This document shows, piece by piece, positions 44,876 through 53,647 of a stretch of 61,043 bases of DNA. The notes beneath the pieces were generated by a model. The model saw nothing but the letters and a program-made list of their open reading frames with translations. It ran no database searches and was not told the origin of the DNA. This stretch comes from BJGN01 sp041159865 (GTDB taxonomy: Bacteria; Bacteroidota; Bacteroidia; Chitinophagales; Saprospiraceae), in the NCBI GenBank assembly GCA_041159865.1, contig JBEAXK010000073.1:1-61043 (forward strand). The letters run 5' to 3'. The position numbers and the translations under genes were made by a program. How positions within the stretch are numbered: the first letter of the stretch is position 1; every line of letters starts with the position of its first letter.

Positions 44876-45448
44876 TTGGAAAAATTACTGTTTGCCACTC
44901 AAAATAAAAACAAGATTAAAGAAGCAGTTGCAATCCTTCAATACAAATATGTTATTGAGTCACCTCCTCCCTTAGAAGACGGTGCAGAATTACCAGAAGA
45001 CTTTTTTACCTTACAAGAAAATGCTTGCCAAAAAGCCTGTTTTATTTTTGATAAATTTAAATCAAATTGTTTTGCCGAAGATACAGGCCTTGAAGTTTAC
45101 GCCCTTGATATGCAACCTGGGGTGTTTTCTGCCCGTTTTGCCGGAGAGGTAAGAAATGACGAAGAAAACAAAAAAAAATTACTTCAGCTTCTTGAAGGTC
45201 AACCAAATAGAAAAGCTAGATTTAGAACAGTTATTGCCCTTAATGAAAATGGTAAAATTTCCTACTTTGAAGGCATTTTAGAGGGTAGTATAAGTACTAA
45301 ACCTCTGGGAGAAGGAGGCTTTGGGTATGACGCTATTTTTATTCCTCAAGGATATAATCAAACTTTAGCTGAAATGACGAGCGAGGAAAAAAATAAAATC
45401 AGCCATCGAAAACAAGCCCTTTTAAAGCTTGTTGAATATTTATCCTAA
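44876..45448 (+). CDS. rdgB: XTP/dITP pyrophosphatase
   Basis: The 190-residue enzyme hydrolyses non-canonical purine nucleotides to prevent their incorporation into DNA and RNA. It begins with the family pattern LLFATQNKNKIKEA, and contains FAEDTGLEVYALD, PGVFSARFAGE, and GEGGFGYDAIFIP. The start codon is TTG, chosen because it lies just before the conserved beginning. It follows the preceding gene by 21 bases. Confidence 0.95.
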   Translation: MEKLLFATQNKNKIKEAVAILQYKYVIESPPPLEDGAELPEDFFTLQENACQKACFIFDKFKSNCFAEDTGLEVYALDMQPGVFSARFAGEVRNDEENKKKLLQLLEGQPNRKARFRTVIALNENGKISYFEGILEGSISTKPLGEGGFGYDAIFIPQGYNQTLAEMTSEEKNKISHRKQALLKLVEYLS

Positions 45449-45498
45449 ACTTTTAAATTTAATCTTTATTTTTGCATTCATTTGAAAACGAACTGATA

Positions 45499-46149
45499 AT
45501 GAATATTGCTTTATTATTGGCATGTATTAAAAATCCAGATAGATTAAGACAGGTTTCTTACCAGGAACTTAAAACCCTGGTTTTACAATTTCCTTATGCT
45601 GCCAATTTAAGGCAGTTACTATGGGAAAAAAGTCAACTTGAAAATCATCCGGAAAAAGAGAAAAATTTACATTTCGCCTCATTATACAGCTTGAATCGAA
45701 ATCATTTAGCTGCGAAGTTTAGAATATTCAATAACGCTGAAAATACCCAGATTAAAAAACCTTCATTAGATCATAATCAAGATTTCAAGCCAAATGAAGA
45801 AGTAGGTGTCACCAGAATAATTCCTAAAGAAAAAGATTTTTTTTCTTCCTGGAATGAATCCGTTGGAACTCCATTTACAGTAAAAAATACATCCCGCCAT
45901 ATCGGAGAGAATCCTTTGTATAGACCCGTTCCTGTTCATCAATTTAAAAACTCTATACAGGAATCATCTGTTCTTGCTGAAAGGAGTGTACAGGAAAATT
46001 TAATGCCTGTAAGTGAAACTTATGCCCGACTTTTGGTTCAACAAAATCAAATTGAAAAAGCAATTGAAGTTTATAATCGATTAATTTTGATATTTCCTAA
46101 AAAAAGTACGTTCTTTGCAGGCGAAATAGAAAACTTAAAAAATAATTAG
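45499..46149 (+). CDS. Hypothetical protein with C-terminal TPR-like hairpin
   Basis: A 216-residue product with low-complexity middle and the end ETYARLLVQQNQIEKAIEVYNRLILIFPKKSTFFAGEIENL, a TPR-like hairpin. Proteins of this layout commonly precede secG in Bacteroidota. Function unknown. The ATG at 45499 is preferred over a TTG 27 bases upstream. secG starts 1 base after its stop. Confidence 0.75.
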   Translation: MNIALLLACIKNPDRLRQVSYQELKTLVLQFPYAANLRQLLWEKSQLENHPEKEKNLHFASLYSLNRNHLAAKFRIFNNAENTQIKKPSLDHNQDFKPNEEVGVTRIIPKEKDFFSSWNESVGTPFTVKNTSRHIGENPLYRPVPVHQFKNSIQESSVLAERSVQENLMPVSETYARLLVQQNQIEKAIEVYNRLILIFPKKSTFFAGEIENLKNN

Positions 46150-46150
46150 C

Positions 46151-46414
46151 ATGACCTTTATAACTGTTCTAATTGCATTTGTCAGCCTACTATTAATGGT
46201 TGTTATTCTGATTCAAAATCCAAAGGGTGGTGGAGTAGACGCCACTTTTGGTGGTGCTCAGGCAAATCAACTATTTGGTGCTGCTAAATCTGCTGATTTT
46301 ATTGAAAAAGCAACCATCATATTAGCTGCTGCCGTATTTATTCTTTGCATCATTGCTGCAGTTCTTGCAGGAGGTGGGGCTGCTGCAGGTGGAGAACAAC
46401 TTCTTTCTCAATAA
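46151..46414 (+). CDS. secG: Preprotein translocase subunit SecG
   Basis: The 87-residue protein has two membrane spans (about 3-22 and 55-75) joined by a loop LIQNPKGGGVDATFGGAQANQLFGA, the SecG signature. It aids SecYEG channel activity in protein export. It ends 3 bases before the stop of the opposing glycosyltransferase gene. Confidence 0.95.
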   Translation: MTFITVLIAFVSLLLMVVILIQNPKGGGVDATFGGAQANQLFGAAKSADFIEKATIILAAAVFILCIIAAVLAGGGAAAGGEQLLSQ

Positions 46415-46417
46415 TAT

Positions 46418-48415
46418 TTAAAAGCGCTGGTTTTTATTAAACCTTCTTAAGATATATTGAAACAACATATTTACGTCCGAATTAAAGGTATAACTACGGG
46501 CGTAAATACTGTTTGCTTTTAGTATTTGTTCTTGAGTAAGATTTTCATTTTTCCTTCCAAACCAAATAGAAGATATATCTACTATTCCTTCTTTTATTTC
46601 GGGTAAATTGTTTTCAACGCTTCCATTTATTTTTCCATACCCAAACCAAGTCTTCTTTCCTTTGACGACTGCCCAAAAACTGAACCATTTATTTCCTGTA
46701 TTTTTCCATTTCAACCAAGAAATAAGTGGAAAAATTATAAAATAAATGAAGCATAAAATAAGGTCAAAAATTCTTTTTTGCTTCCTAAAACGATTTTCTG
46801 ATAAATTTAAATGAATACGATAGGTAAATAATTCACTGGGATCATTTTTTGAATAGGAGCTAATGATACTACTATTTGATTCCTGCATGATTCTAAACTG
46901 GTATTTACTTCCCAGTTTACTCATCCAAAACATGATTTGTGAAGATGAAACATCTTTTGAGCAAAAAATTATATCATCAGCCTGATTAATCCGGCATATG
47001 TCTTCTAAGTCGTCTATTTTCCCAAGTATATGGGAAGTATTTGAAAAATCAGAAGAAGGAGAAACAATACCTAAAGGCAATGAATTAAAACCAACAGAAT
47101 TTAACAATAAATGAGCCCTTTGTCCTTCAAGTAAGGATCCAACTACTAAAAAACGCTTTTGACTTTTTTGAAAAAAATCTCTCCTGAATGAAGGAAACCA
47201 TAAAAAACGTAAACCTATTATAGAAAATGCGCTCCACAAAGTACCTAAAATAATCAACGCCCTGGAATTTCGGTAAGCAGATCCAAGGAATCCATAAACG
47301 GCAGCAATAATCAGGCTACCAATTAAGAGACTGGTAATGATAGATTTTGGACTCATTTTTTTATCATAAGTTCCACTAAATAAGAGCATGAAAATCCAAA
47401 TTAAAACATAGAGAGGTGCATTTACATAAAAAAAACGTTGGTCGTAATAATTTGAGTCTTCAAATCGGTACACTCCCCATAAATATTGAAGTAATAACAA
47501 ACCACCATAAGTAAGAAGGCTATCGGCCAAGGGTAGAGCAAACTTTTTAAAATAATTACCGAAAAGGGTACCAAATGCTCTGATATAAATGGCGATATGA
47601 AGAAGAAGAATATAAATTTTTCTGTTTTTGCCTGCAAAATGTTTTTCCGCAAATAAGATCATTGCCTGATAGAAAATCCGAACGTAATTAACCGATCCTT
47701 TTCTTGTACTTTCCCCTTTATAGTGGATGATTGTTGTATCTGGAAAATAAAAGTTTTCAAACCCTGCATTTAAAATTCTAACGGACAAATCGATATCTTC
47801 ACCATACATAAAAAAGTCCTCGTCCAGGGTTCCCGCTTTTTTTATGGCTTCATTTCTAATAAACATAAATGCACCAGACAAAACAGGCGCCTTAGCTATT
47901 TGAAATTCAGAAAGAAATCCTAAATGATAGGTATTAAATAATTCAGACTTGGGGAAAAGATAAGAAAGTCCAAAAGTCTTGCAAAATGCAACCCATGGCG
48001 TTGGAATTCCTCTTTTTGATTCAGGAAGAAAATGTCCGGTTCCGTCAATCATTCTCACACCCAATGCGCCGGCCTTTAAATTATTTTCCATAAACTGAAA
48101 GCATTTTTTTAAAGATGACTCTTCTAAAAGGGTATCAGGATTGAGCAAAAGTATGTAAGATGCGTTTGATAGGTTTATCGCCTGATTATTGGCACGAGCA
48201 AACCCAACATTTTTCTTATTTTCGATGATTTGAACAGCAGGGAATTTCTGTTTAACCATTTCAACAGAATCGTCCGACGATGAATTATCCACTACCCATA
48301 CCTGCAAAGAAAGATCTGAAGATGCTTTAAAAACTGAGATCAAAGCCTGTTCTAAAAAGAACCGAACATTATAGTTTACGATAATAACCGAAATAGAATA
48401 AGATATTTCGCTCAT
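46418..48415 (-). CDS. Fused GT2 glycosyltransferase and degenerate sugar-phosphotransferase-like membrane protein
   Basis: The 665-residue protein starts as a family 2 glycosyltransferase (SVIIVNYNVRFFLEQAL, SSDDSVEMV, LLLNPDTLLEESS, FFMYGEDIDLSVRI) of the rhamnosyltransferase-like type over about 240 residues. It continues with several membrane spans from about 285 to 400, a Rossmann-like stretch (KRFLVVGSLLEGQ), then a final membrane region with KRIFDLI and VVKGKKTWFGYG that resembles part of polyprenyl glycosylphosphotransferases (WcaJ/PglC-like). The catalytic core of that enzyme appears lost. It probably acts in cell-surface polysaccharide synthesis. Confidence 0.85.
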   Translation of the reverse strand: MSEISYSISVIIVNYNVRFFLEQALISVFKASSDLSLQVWVVDNSSSDDSVEMVKQKFPAVQIIENKKNVGFARANNQAINLSNASYILLLNPDTLLEESSLKKCFQFMENNLKAGALGVRMIDGTGHFLPESKRGIPTPWVAFCKTFGLSYLFPKSELFNTYHLGFLSEFQIAKAPVLSGAFMFIRNEAIKKAGTLDEDFFMYGEDIDLSVRILNAGFENFYFPDTTIIHYKGESTRKGSVNYVRIFYQAMILFAEKHFAGKNRKIYILLLHIAIYIRAFGTLFGNYFKKFALPLADSLLTYGGLLLLQYLWGVYRFEDSNYYDQRFFYVNAPLYVLIWIFMLLFSGTYDKKMSPKSIITSLLIGSLIIAAVYGFLGSAYRNSRALIILGTLWSAFSIIGLRFLWFPSFRRDFFQKSQKRFLVVGSLLEGQRAHLLLNSVGFNSLPLGIVSPSSDFSNTSHILGKIDDLEDICRINQADDIIFCSKDVSSSQIMFWMSKLGSKYQFRIMQESNSSIISSYSKNDPSELFTYRIHLNLSENRFRKQKRIFDLILCFIYFIIFPLISWLKWKNTGNKWFSFWAVVKGKKTWFGYGKINGSVENNLPEIKEGIVDISSIWFGRKNENLTQEQILKANSIYARSYTFNSDVNMLFQYILRRFNKNQRF

Positions 48416-48416
48416 A

Positions 48417-49034
48417 TCAATCGTCTGAATTAGAAGAATATGGAACCCGGGAGATAATAGAACGGCCTAAAGTTAGTTCATCTGCGTATTCCAGTTCTCC
48501 ACCGAAGGCAACTCCTCTGGCAATAGTTGTTATTTTCACTTTAAATGGTTGCAGTTGCCTGGAAATATAAAACAGGGTGGTTTCACCTTCAATGGTTGGA
48601 CTAATGGCCATAATAATTTCTTCCACTTCCTCTTTTTCTACTCTTTGAATTAGACCTTCAATATGAAGTGCTGAGGGGCCAATCCCTTCTAAAGGTGAAA
48701 TGATACCACCGAGAACGTGGTATGTTCCTCTATATTGATTTGTATCTTCAATAGCCATAACATCACGAACAGATTCAACGACACAGATTATCTTCTTCAT
48801 TCTAGATCTATCCTTGCAAATGCTACATGTAATATCATCAGATAAGTTAAAACAAATTTGGCAGTGTTTTATATTCTTTCTCATGGAAAGGATAGCACGA
48901 GAAAAATGCTCCACCTGTTCATCTGGTTGATTAATAAGATGTAACGCCAGTCTGAGAGCTGTTTTTTTTCCAACACCAGGTAACGTTGCCAGGGCCTTAA
49001 CACCCTCTTCCAATAATTTTGAAGAAAAATTCAT
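48417..49034 (-). CDS. recR: Recombination protein RecR
   Basis: The 205-residue protein acts with RecO and RecF in loading RecA at gaps. It has an N-terminal helix-hairpin-helix (LATLPGVGKKTALRLALHL), the C4 zinc finger CQICFNLSDDITCSIC near residue 55, and a Toprim domain (CVVESVRDVMAIEDT, GGIISPLEGIGP). The start MNFSSKLLEEGVKAL is chosen over an upstream ATG. It is 1 base upstream of the glycosyltransferase gene. Confidence 0.96.
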   Translation of the reverse strand: MNFSSKLLEEGVKALATLPGVGKKTALRLALHLINQPDEQVEHFSRAILSMRKNIKHCQICFNLSDDITCSICKDRSRMKKIICVVESVRDVMAIEDTNQYRGTYHVLGGIISPLEGIGPSALHIEGLIQRVEKEEVEEIIMAISPTIEGETTLFYISRQLQPFKVKITTIARGVAFGGELEYADELTLGRSIISRVPYSSNSDD

Positions 49035-49149
49035 GTGGTAAAAATAGCAATGAGAATTCAAATTATTTCATTTCTAATAAAACTTATCCTTAGAATTGAC
49101 CATATTACGGAAGTTTATTATACTTGTAATCTAATACTTAAGTAAACAC

Positions 49150-50373
49150 ATGACAAAAATTATTGCTGGAACCAGTTTTTTATTTATAAGTATCATCTTA
49201 TTTATTCCATTTAAAGGAATTATAACTCATTTTCCCTCTTTCTTAAATAAAAATGATTCCCCTGAAATTATTACCAAAGCACAGGTTGATTCAGCTTTCA
49301 ATAAAGTGGTTGATGAATTTTTATTGACCATTGATTCATTGTATGAAAAAAATCAGATTCCGGGGATGGCCATTTCCATTGTTAAAGATGGTGAAATCAT
49401 AGAAAATAGGGTTTGGGGTTACAGCGACTTGAATACAAAGAGGAGGCTAGACACCTTATCTGTATTCAGGCTTGCTTCCGTTTCAAAAGGATTTGCCCCA
49501 TTTATTGTTGGAAAATTAGTAGATCGTGGTTTTATAAACTGGGATGACCCTGTTAAGAAATATATACCTCAATTAGAATTGAATAGTATCTCCGCAACAG
49601 AAAATTTAACTATCAGACATTTATTAAGTCATACCACAGGATTACCCAGGCATACTTTTTCTAATTTATTAGATCAGGAGCAGGATATAAATTTGATTAT
49701 TCAGAAATTAAAAGATGTACCCTTAAGACATTCGCCGGGAACCTATTATGATTATCAAAATGTTACTTATGGATTATTGGCTAATGTAGTAGAATCAGTC
49801 ACAAAAAGAAGTTACAGTCAGTTATTGAAAGAGTGGATATTCGAACCTGCAGGCATGCAAAACAGTTCAGGGTCGTATGATGGAATGATGAATAGTTCAA
49901 ATATCGCATTTCCACATACAAGAAACAGGAAAGGCTATATCCGCTCCATTTTATCTCCACGATACTATTCCGTCGGTCCAGCTGCAGGGGTTAACGCGAG
50001 TATAACGGATATGGGACGATGGATGCAAATGCTGCAGACTAAGAGTACTTTAATGGTCTCTGACAGCACCTTGAATGAGATATTTAAACCTCAAATATCT
50101 ATGTGTACCTGCGAATCAAACTTTTCTGCCTGGGAAGGTAGACTACAAAAAGCGAGTTATGGATTTGGCTGGAGAATCTTAGAATTTAACCAGAATAAGA
50201 TTTATTATCACGGTGGAAATGTAAATCAATACAGATCTGAAATTGCCTTAGATCCTGAGAGAAAAATAGGAATTACGATATTACAAAATGCTCCGGGTGG
50301 CTTTATTTCCAAAGTTATCCCTACCTTCTGGTTTAAGTTGCAAGAAAGGGTGCCCAAAGAAAAAGGGGTATAA
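49150..50373 (+). CDS. Beta-lactamase-family serine hydrolase (class C fold)
   Basis: A 407-residue protein with an N-terminal membrane anchor or signal peptide. It shows the SxxK motif SVSK within FRLASVSKGF, Y-x-N as YQN in YDYQNVTYG, and the third motif near YHGGN. This fold includes D-aminopeptidases, esterases and penicillin-binding proteins as well as beta-lactamases, so a drug-resistance role is not implied. A near-consensus ATTG-N20-TATACTTG lies upstream. Confidence 0.88.
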   Translation: MTKIIAGTSFLFISIILFIPFKGIITHFPSFLNKNDSPEIITKAQVDSAFNKVVDEFLLTIDSLYEKNQIPGMAISIVKDGEIIENRVWGYSDLNTKRRLDTLSVFRLASVSKGFAPFIVGKLVDRGFINWDDPVKKYIPQLELNSISATENLTIRHLLSHTTGLPRHTFSNLLDQEQDINLIIQKLKDVPLRHSPGTYYDYQNVTYGLLANVVESVTKRSYSQLLKEWIFEPAGMQNSSGSYDGMMNSSNIAFPHTRNRKGYIRSILSPRYYSVGPAAGVNASITDMGRWMQMLQTKSTLMVSDSTLNEIFKPQISMCTCESNFSAWEGRLQKASYGFGWRILEFNQNKIYYHGGNVNQYRSEIALDPERKIGITILQNAPGGFISKVIPTFWFKLQERVPKEKGV

Positions 50374-50390
50374 AAAATTTATACCCCTTT
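50362..50390. terminator. Bidirectional terminator
   Basis: AAAGGGGTATAAA and TTTATACCCCTTT form a perfect 13-base stem with a three-base loop. It overlaps the stop of the serine hydrolase gene and lies 20 bases from the stop of the opposing DUF1573 gene. Confidence 0.9.
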
Positions 50391-50410
50391 CAATCATCTA
50401 AGAATATAGA

Positions 50411-50869
50411 TTAGTTTTTGCCATTATTGAAAACGCCAGAGTCTTTTGTTGGAAGACCTTCTTTTTCAGTAGTCATTTCAACTGTACCTTTAATCGTTAA
50501 CGTATGGGTATTATTTGTCTTTTCGTTTGTTACGATAGTAACGGTTTTAGTAAAAGCCCCAATGCGCTGTGTATCATATTTTACTTTGATTTCAGCAGAA
50601 GCACCTGGTAAAATGGGCTCTTGAGGGTAAGTAGGTACTGTACAACCGCAACTTCCAGTTGCTGAAGTGATAACTAAAGGACCTGCACCTGTATTTTTGA
50701 ATTTAAAAGTACGCAATGGATCAGCACCTTGTTTGATCGTGCCATAATCCACTACTTCTTTATCAAAGGAAATTTTAGCGCCATCTTCAGATTTAGCTGG
50801 AGTGGACTGAGCTTGAAGGGATAAAACACTTATAAGGCTAAGTGTTAACATTAATGCAAACTGCTTCAT
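50411..50869 (-). CDS. DUF1573 domain protein
   Basis: The 152-residue product has a signal peptide (TLSLISVLSLQAQ) and one DUF1573 domain: ISFDKEVVDYGTIKQGADPLRTFKFKNTGAGPLVI, then SATGSCGCTVPTYPQEPILPGASAEIKVKYDTQ. DUF1573 is an exported immunoglobulin-like domain of unknown role, common in this phylum. It has a perfect promoter of the phylum type. Confidence 0.9.
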   Translation of the reverse strand: MKQFALMLTLSLISVLSLQAQSTPAKSEDGAKISFDKEVVDYGTIKQGADPLRTFKFKNTGAGPLVITSATGSCGCTVPTYPQEPILPGASAEIKVKYDTQRIGAFTKTVTIVTNEKTNNTHTLTIKGTVEMTTEKEGLPTKDSGVFNNGKN

Positions 50870-50904
50870 CGTAATACTTTTAAAAAATGAATAATATTTA
50901 CGCA

Positions 50905-50936
50905 CAAAAGTAAATTAAAGTAGCTTAAAAATCAAA
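50905..50936 (-). promoter_or_regulatory. Promoter of the DUF1573 gene (TTTG-N20-TACTTTTG)
   Basis: On the minus strand TTTG is followed after 20 bases by TACTTTTG, a perfect match to the Bacteroidota consensus. It supports the ATG at 50869 as the start. Confidence 0.75.
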
Positions 50937-51003
50937 CTTTTGACCGTATCTAAGGTTAATGGATAGTTAATACATGAATGATAAGTTACCTAAAAAGGCT
51001 TAT

Positions 51004-51029
51004 ATTGTTAGAATAAACAATTATATTTG
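51004..51029 (+). promoter_or_regulatory. Operator-like inverted repeat beside a -7 box upstream of the E1 gene
   Basis: ATTGTT and AACAAT form an inverted repeat with a six-base spacer, ending directly before TATATTTG (51022-51029), which fits the -7 consensus. The -33 position lacks TTTG, so an activator or repressor may work here. It lies about 100 bases before the E1 start. The site is short and may be chance. Confidence 0.35.
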
Positions 51030-51127
51030 TCTCGAAGAATCAATCAGGATAACCTATGCTGATTATCACTTTAGATAACCACTTCATAAGTAAAGCATTA
51101 TAATCCTAATTTAATAAGCACTTTGCT

Positions 51128-53527
51128 ATGGTTGATAAATTCTCTACTCGAGAAAAAGTGATAAAAACCGGACTTATTAAAGAATCGGTTTTGTCAGATT
51201 TCAAAATTTGCTGTATTAGCAGAGAACTAAGTGTCTTAATCCGCAAAGAAGTTCTTACTGGTAAAGCAAAGTTTGGTGTATCTGCCGATGGTAAAGAAGT
51301 CCCCCAGGTTGCTCTTGCCCGTGTTTTCAAAAAAGGAGACTGGAGATCTGGTTATTACCGAGACCAAACTCTGATGCTTGCCTTAGATTTAGCAACTCCT
51401 GAAACCATTTTAGCTCAGCTTTACGCAGACCCTGATAATGATCCTTTTTCAAAAGGAAGACAAATGAACAGTCATTTTGCCACACCCATGATACATCCTG
51501 AAAATGGAGAATGGTTAGACCAGTTACACCAATATAACTCAGCAGCTGATGTTTCCTGTACGGCAGGTCAAATGGCAAGAGCCATGGGATTAGCCTTCGC
51601 TTCAAATAAGTTTAGAGCTGTTGATAACATAGTTCAGGACAAATTTTCAGATGGCGGTAATGAAGTATGTTTTGTAACCATTGGTGAGGCATCTACGTCG
51701 GAGGGTGTTTTTTGGGAAACCTTAAATGCAGCGGCTGTTTTACAAATCCCTATGGCAGTTTCAGTATGGGATGATGGCTATGGAATTTCCGTTCCTGTCA
51801 CCTTACAAACAGCAAAAGCAAGTATTTCTGAAGCATTAGCAGGTTTACAAGCTGATGAAAATCAGAATGGTATACAAATTTATACAGGAAAAGCATGGGA
51901 TTATGCCAATCTGATTGAAGTGTATCAGCTAGGTATTGAAAAAGTTAGAAGAGACCATCAACCAGCTCTCTTTCATATTCAGGAATGCACCCAGCCTCAA
52001 GGACATTCCACCTCAGGTTCCCATGAAAGATATAAATCTGCTGAAAGATTAGCCTGGGAAAAAGAAATGGATTGCATCGCTTCTATGGAAAAATGGATGA
52101 TTGATGCTGGCTTTGCCACTATTGAGGAAATACAACTAATAAAAGACGAGGCCAAACAAGAGGTTAAAAAGGCAAAGGAATCTGCCTGGAGGAAATCGAG
52201 AGAACCTTTTAACAAAGAATTTTCCTCCTTAGAAAATATATGTCGTGATTTAGTCCTTCATTCGCCAGAAGCTGAAATCTATCTTAAAAATTTAAAATCT
52301 CTCCTTAACCCAACTATGGGCGAGATGCTGCATTTAGCAAAGACCCTAAGAAATAATTCTTTACATCTGGATGTTGAAATCTTGAGCCCCTTAAGGACCT
52401 GGATTAATCATATTGAAAAATGGGCCGAAAGTACTTTTCATACCGATTTGTTTAGTTCTTCACCCCATGCGGCTTTAAACGTTCCAGTTATACCACCAGT
52501 TTATGGAGAAAAGCCTGATTATCACCCAGGTCATGAAATATTAAATATTTATTTTGATAAAGCGCTCGATAAGTATAAAAACTTATTTGCTTTTGGTGAA
52601 GATTTAGGCAAAATTGGAGATGTAAATCAGGGATTTGCCGGACTTCAAAAGAAATATGGGGAGGAAAGAGTCTTTGATACCGGCATCAGGGAGTGGACGA
52701 TTATGGGCCAGGCAATTGGCATGTCCATGCGCGGTTTGAAAACGATTGCTGAGATACAATATTTAGATTACCTTTTATACGGATTACAACCATTATCTGA
52801 CGATTTAGCTTCACTAAGGTATAGGTCCGGTGGCATCCAGCTATCCCCAGCTATCATCAGAACCCGTGGGCACAGATTAGAAGGAATTTGGCACTCAGGT
52901 TCTCCTATGGGAATGATCATTAACTCCTTAAGAGGGATGTATGTTTTAACTCCAAGAAATATGACTCAGGCAGCAGGTATGTACGCTACCATGTTGCAAT
53001 CTGATGATCCTGCGATAGTTATTGAATGTCTGAATGGATATCGATTAAGAGAAGCGCTACCTCAGAACTTGGGTACTTTTACAGTTCCTATAGGAATTCC
53101 TGAAATCATAAAATCAGGGACTGATCTAACCCTGGTAACCTATGGTTCTTGTGTTAGAATTGCGGAGGCTGCATGTCAGGAATTAGAGAAACACGGAATA
53201 TCAGCAGAACTAATTGATTTACAAACCTTACTTCCCTTTGATATTCATCAAATGATTAAGAACTCTCTGGAGAAAACCAATACCTTAGTCGTTTTAGATG
53301 AGGATGTACCCGGAGGAGCCTCTTCTTTTATTTTGCAACAAATTTTAGAAATACAAAATGGTTATCAACTTCTCGATGCCGCACCTTTAACCATTACGGC
53401 CCAAGAGCACAGACCACCTTATGGGTCTGATGGTGATTATTTTTCTAAACCCAATGCAGAACAAGTATTTGAAAAAGTATATCATCTTGTGAGAGAGAGA
53501 AATCCATCGAAATATCCTGCCTTATAA
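51128..53527 (+). CDS. Fused 2-oxoacid dehydrogenase E1 alpha/beta
   Basis: This 799-residue thiamine diphosphate enzyme joins an E1 alpha half (about 1-380, with SGYYRDQTLML, FSKGRQMNSHF and the cofactor region ending DDGYGISVP) to an E1 beta half (about 460-799, with FGEDLGKIGDVNQGFAGL, FDTGIREWTIMGQAIGMS and EDVPGGASSFIL). The pattern fits branched-chain 2-oxoacid dehydrogenase, which feeds branched acyl-CoA primers to fatty acid synthesis. In the cofactor motif GDG...NN is replaced by GEA...DD, as in this phylum's fused family. E2 and E3 genes are not next to it. Confidence 0.92.
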   Translation: MVDKFSTREKVIKTGLIKESVLSDFKICCISRELSVLIRKEVLTGKAKFGVSADGKEVPQVALARVFKKGDWRSGYYRDQTLMLALDLATPETILAQLYADPDNDPFSKGRQMNSHFATPMIHPENGEWLDQLHQYNSAADVSCTAGQMARAMGLAFASNKFRAVDNIVQDKFSDGGNEVCFVTIGEASTSEGVFWETLNAAAVLQIPMAVSVWDDGYGISVPVTLQTAKASISEALAGLQADENQNGIQIYTGKAWDYANLIEVYQLGIEKVRRDHQPALFHIQECTQPQGHSTSGSHERYKSAERLAWEKEMDCIASMEKWMIDAGFATIEEIQLIKDEAKQEVKKAKESAWRKSREPFNKEFSSLENICRDLVLHSPEAEIYLKNLKSLLNPTMGEMLHLAKTLRNNSLHLDVEILSPLRTWINHIEKWAESTFHTDLFSSSPHAALNVPVIPPVYGEKPDYHPGHEILNIYFDKALDKYKNLFAFGEDLGKIGDVNQGFAGLQKKYGEERVFDTGIREWTIMGQAIGMSMRGLKTIAEIQYLDYLLYGLQPLSDDLASLRYRSGGIQLSPAIIRTRGHRLEGIWHSGSPMGMIINSLRGMYVLTPRNMTQAAGMYATMLQSDDPAIVIECLNGYRLREALPQNLGTFTVPIGIPEIIKSGTDLTLVTYGSCVRIAEAACQELEKHGISAELIDLQTLLPFDIHQMIKNSLEKTNTLVVLDEDVPGGASSFILQQILEIQNGYQLLDAAPLTITAQEHRPPYGSDGDYFSKPNAEQVFEKVYHLVRERNPSKYPAL

Positions 53528-53562
53528 ATTTAAATGGCAACTTTTAATGAGAAAAAATGAAT

Positions 53563-53607
53563 AAAAAAGGGATCCCCGACACAGCTGTTTCGGGGATCCT
53601 TTTTTTA
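53563..53607. terminator. Bidirectional terminator
   Basis: GGATCCCCG and CGGGGATCC form a stem extended by A and T runs on either side, with an ACACAGCTGTTT loop. It lies between the E1 gene and the opposing M28 peptidase gene. Confidence 0.9.
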
Positions 53608-53647
53608 TCTAATATCAAACTTTAGAAAGTCTTCATTTATGTACCTG

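Noticed and set aside
49150..50373. Antibiotic resistance beta-lactamase
   Set aside because: The class C fold motifs are present, but this family is mostly peptidases and esterases, and nothing here points to drug resistance.
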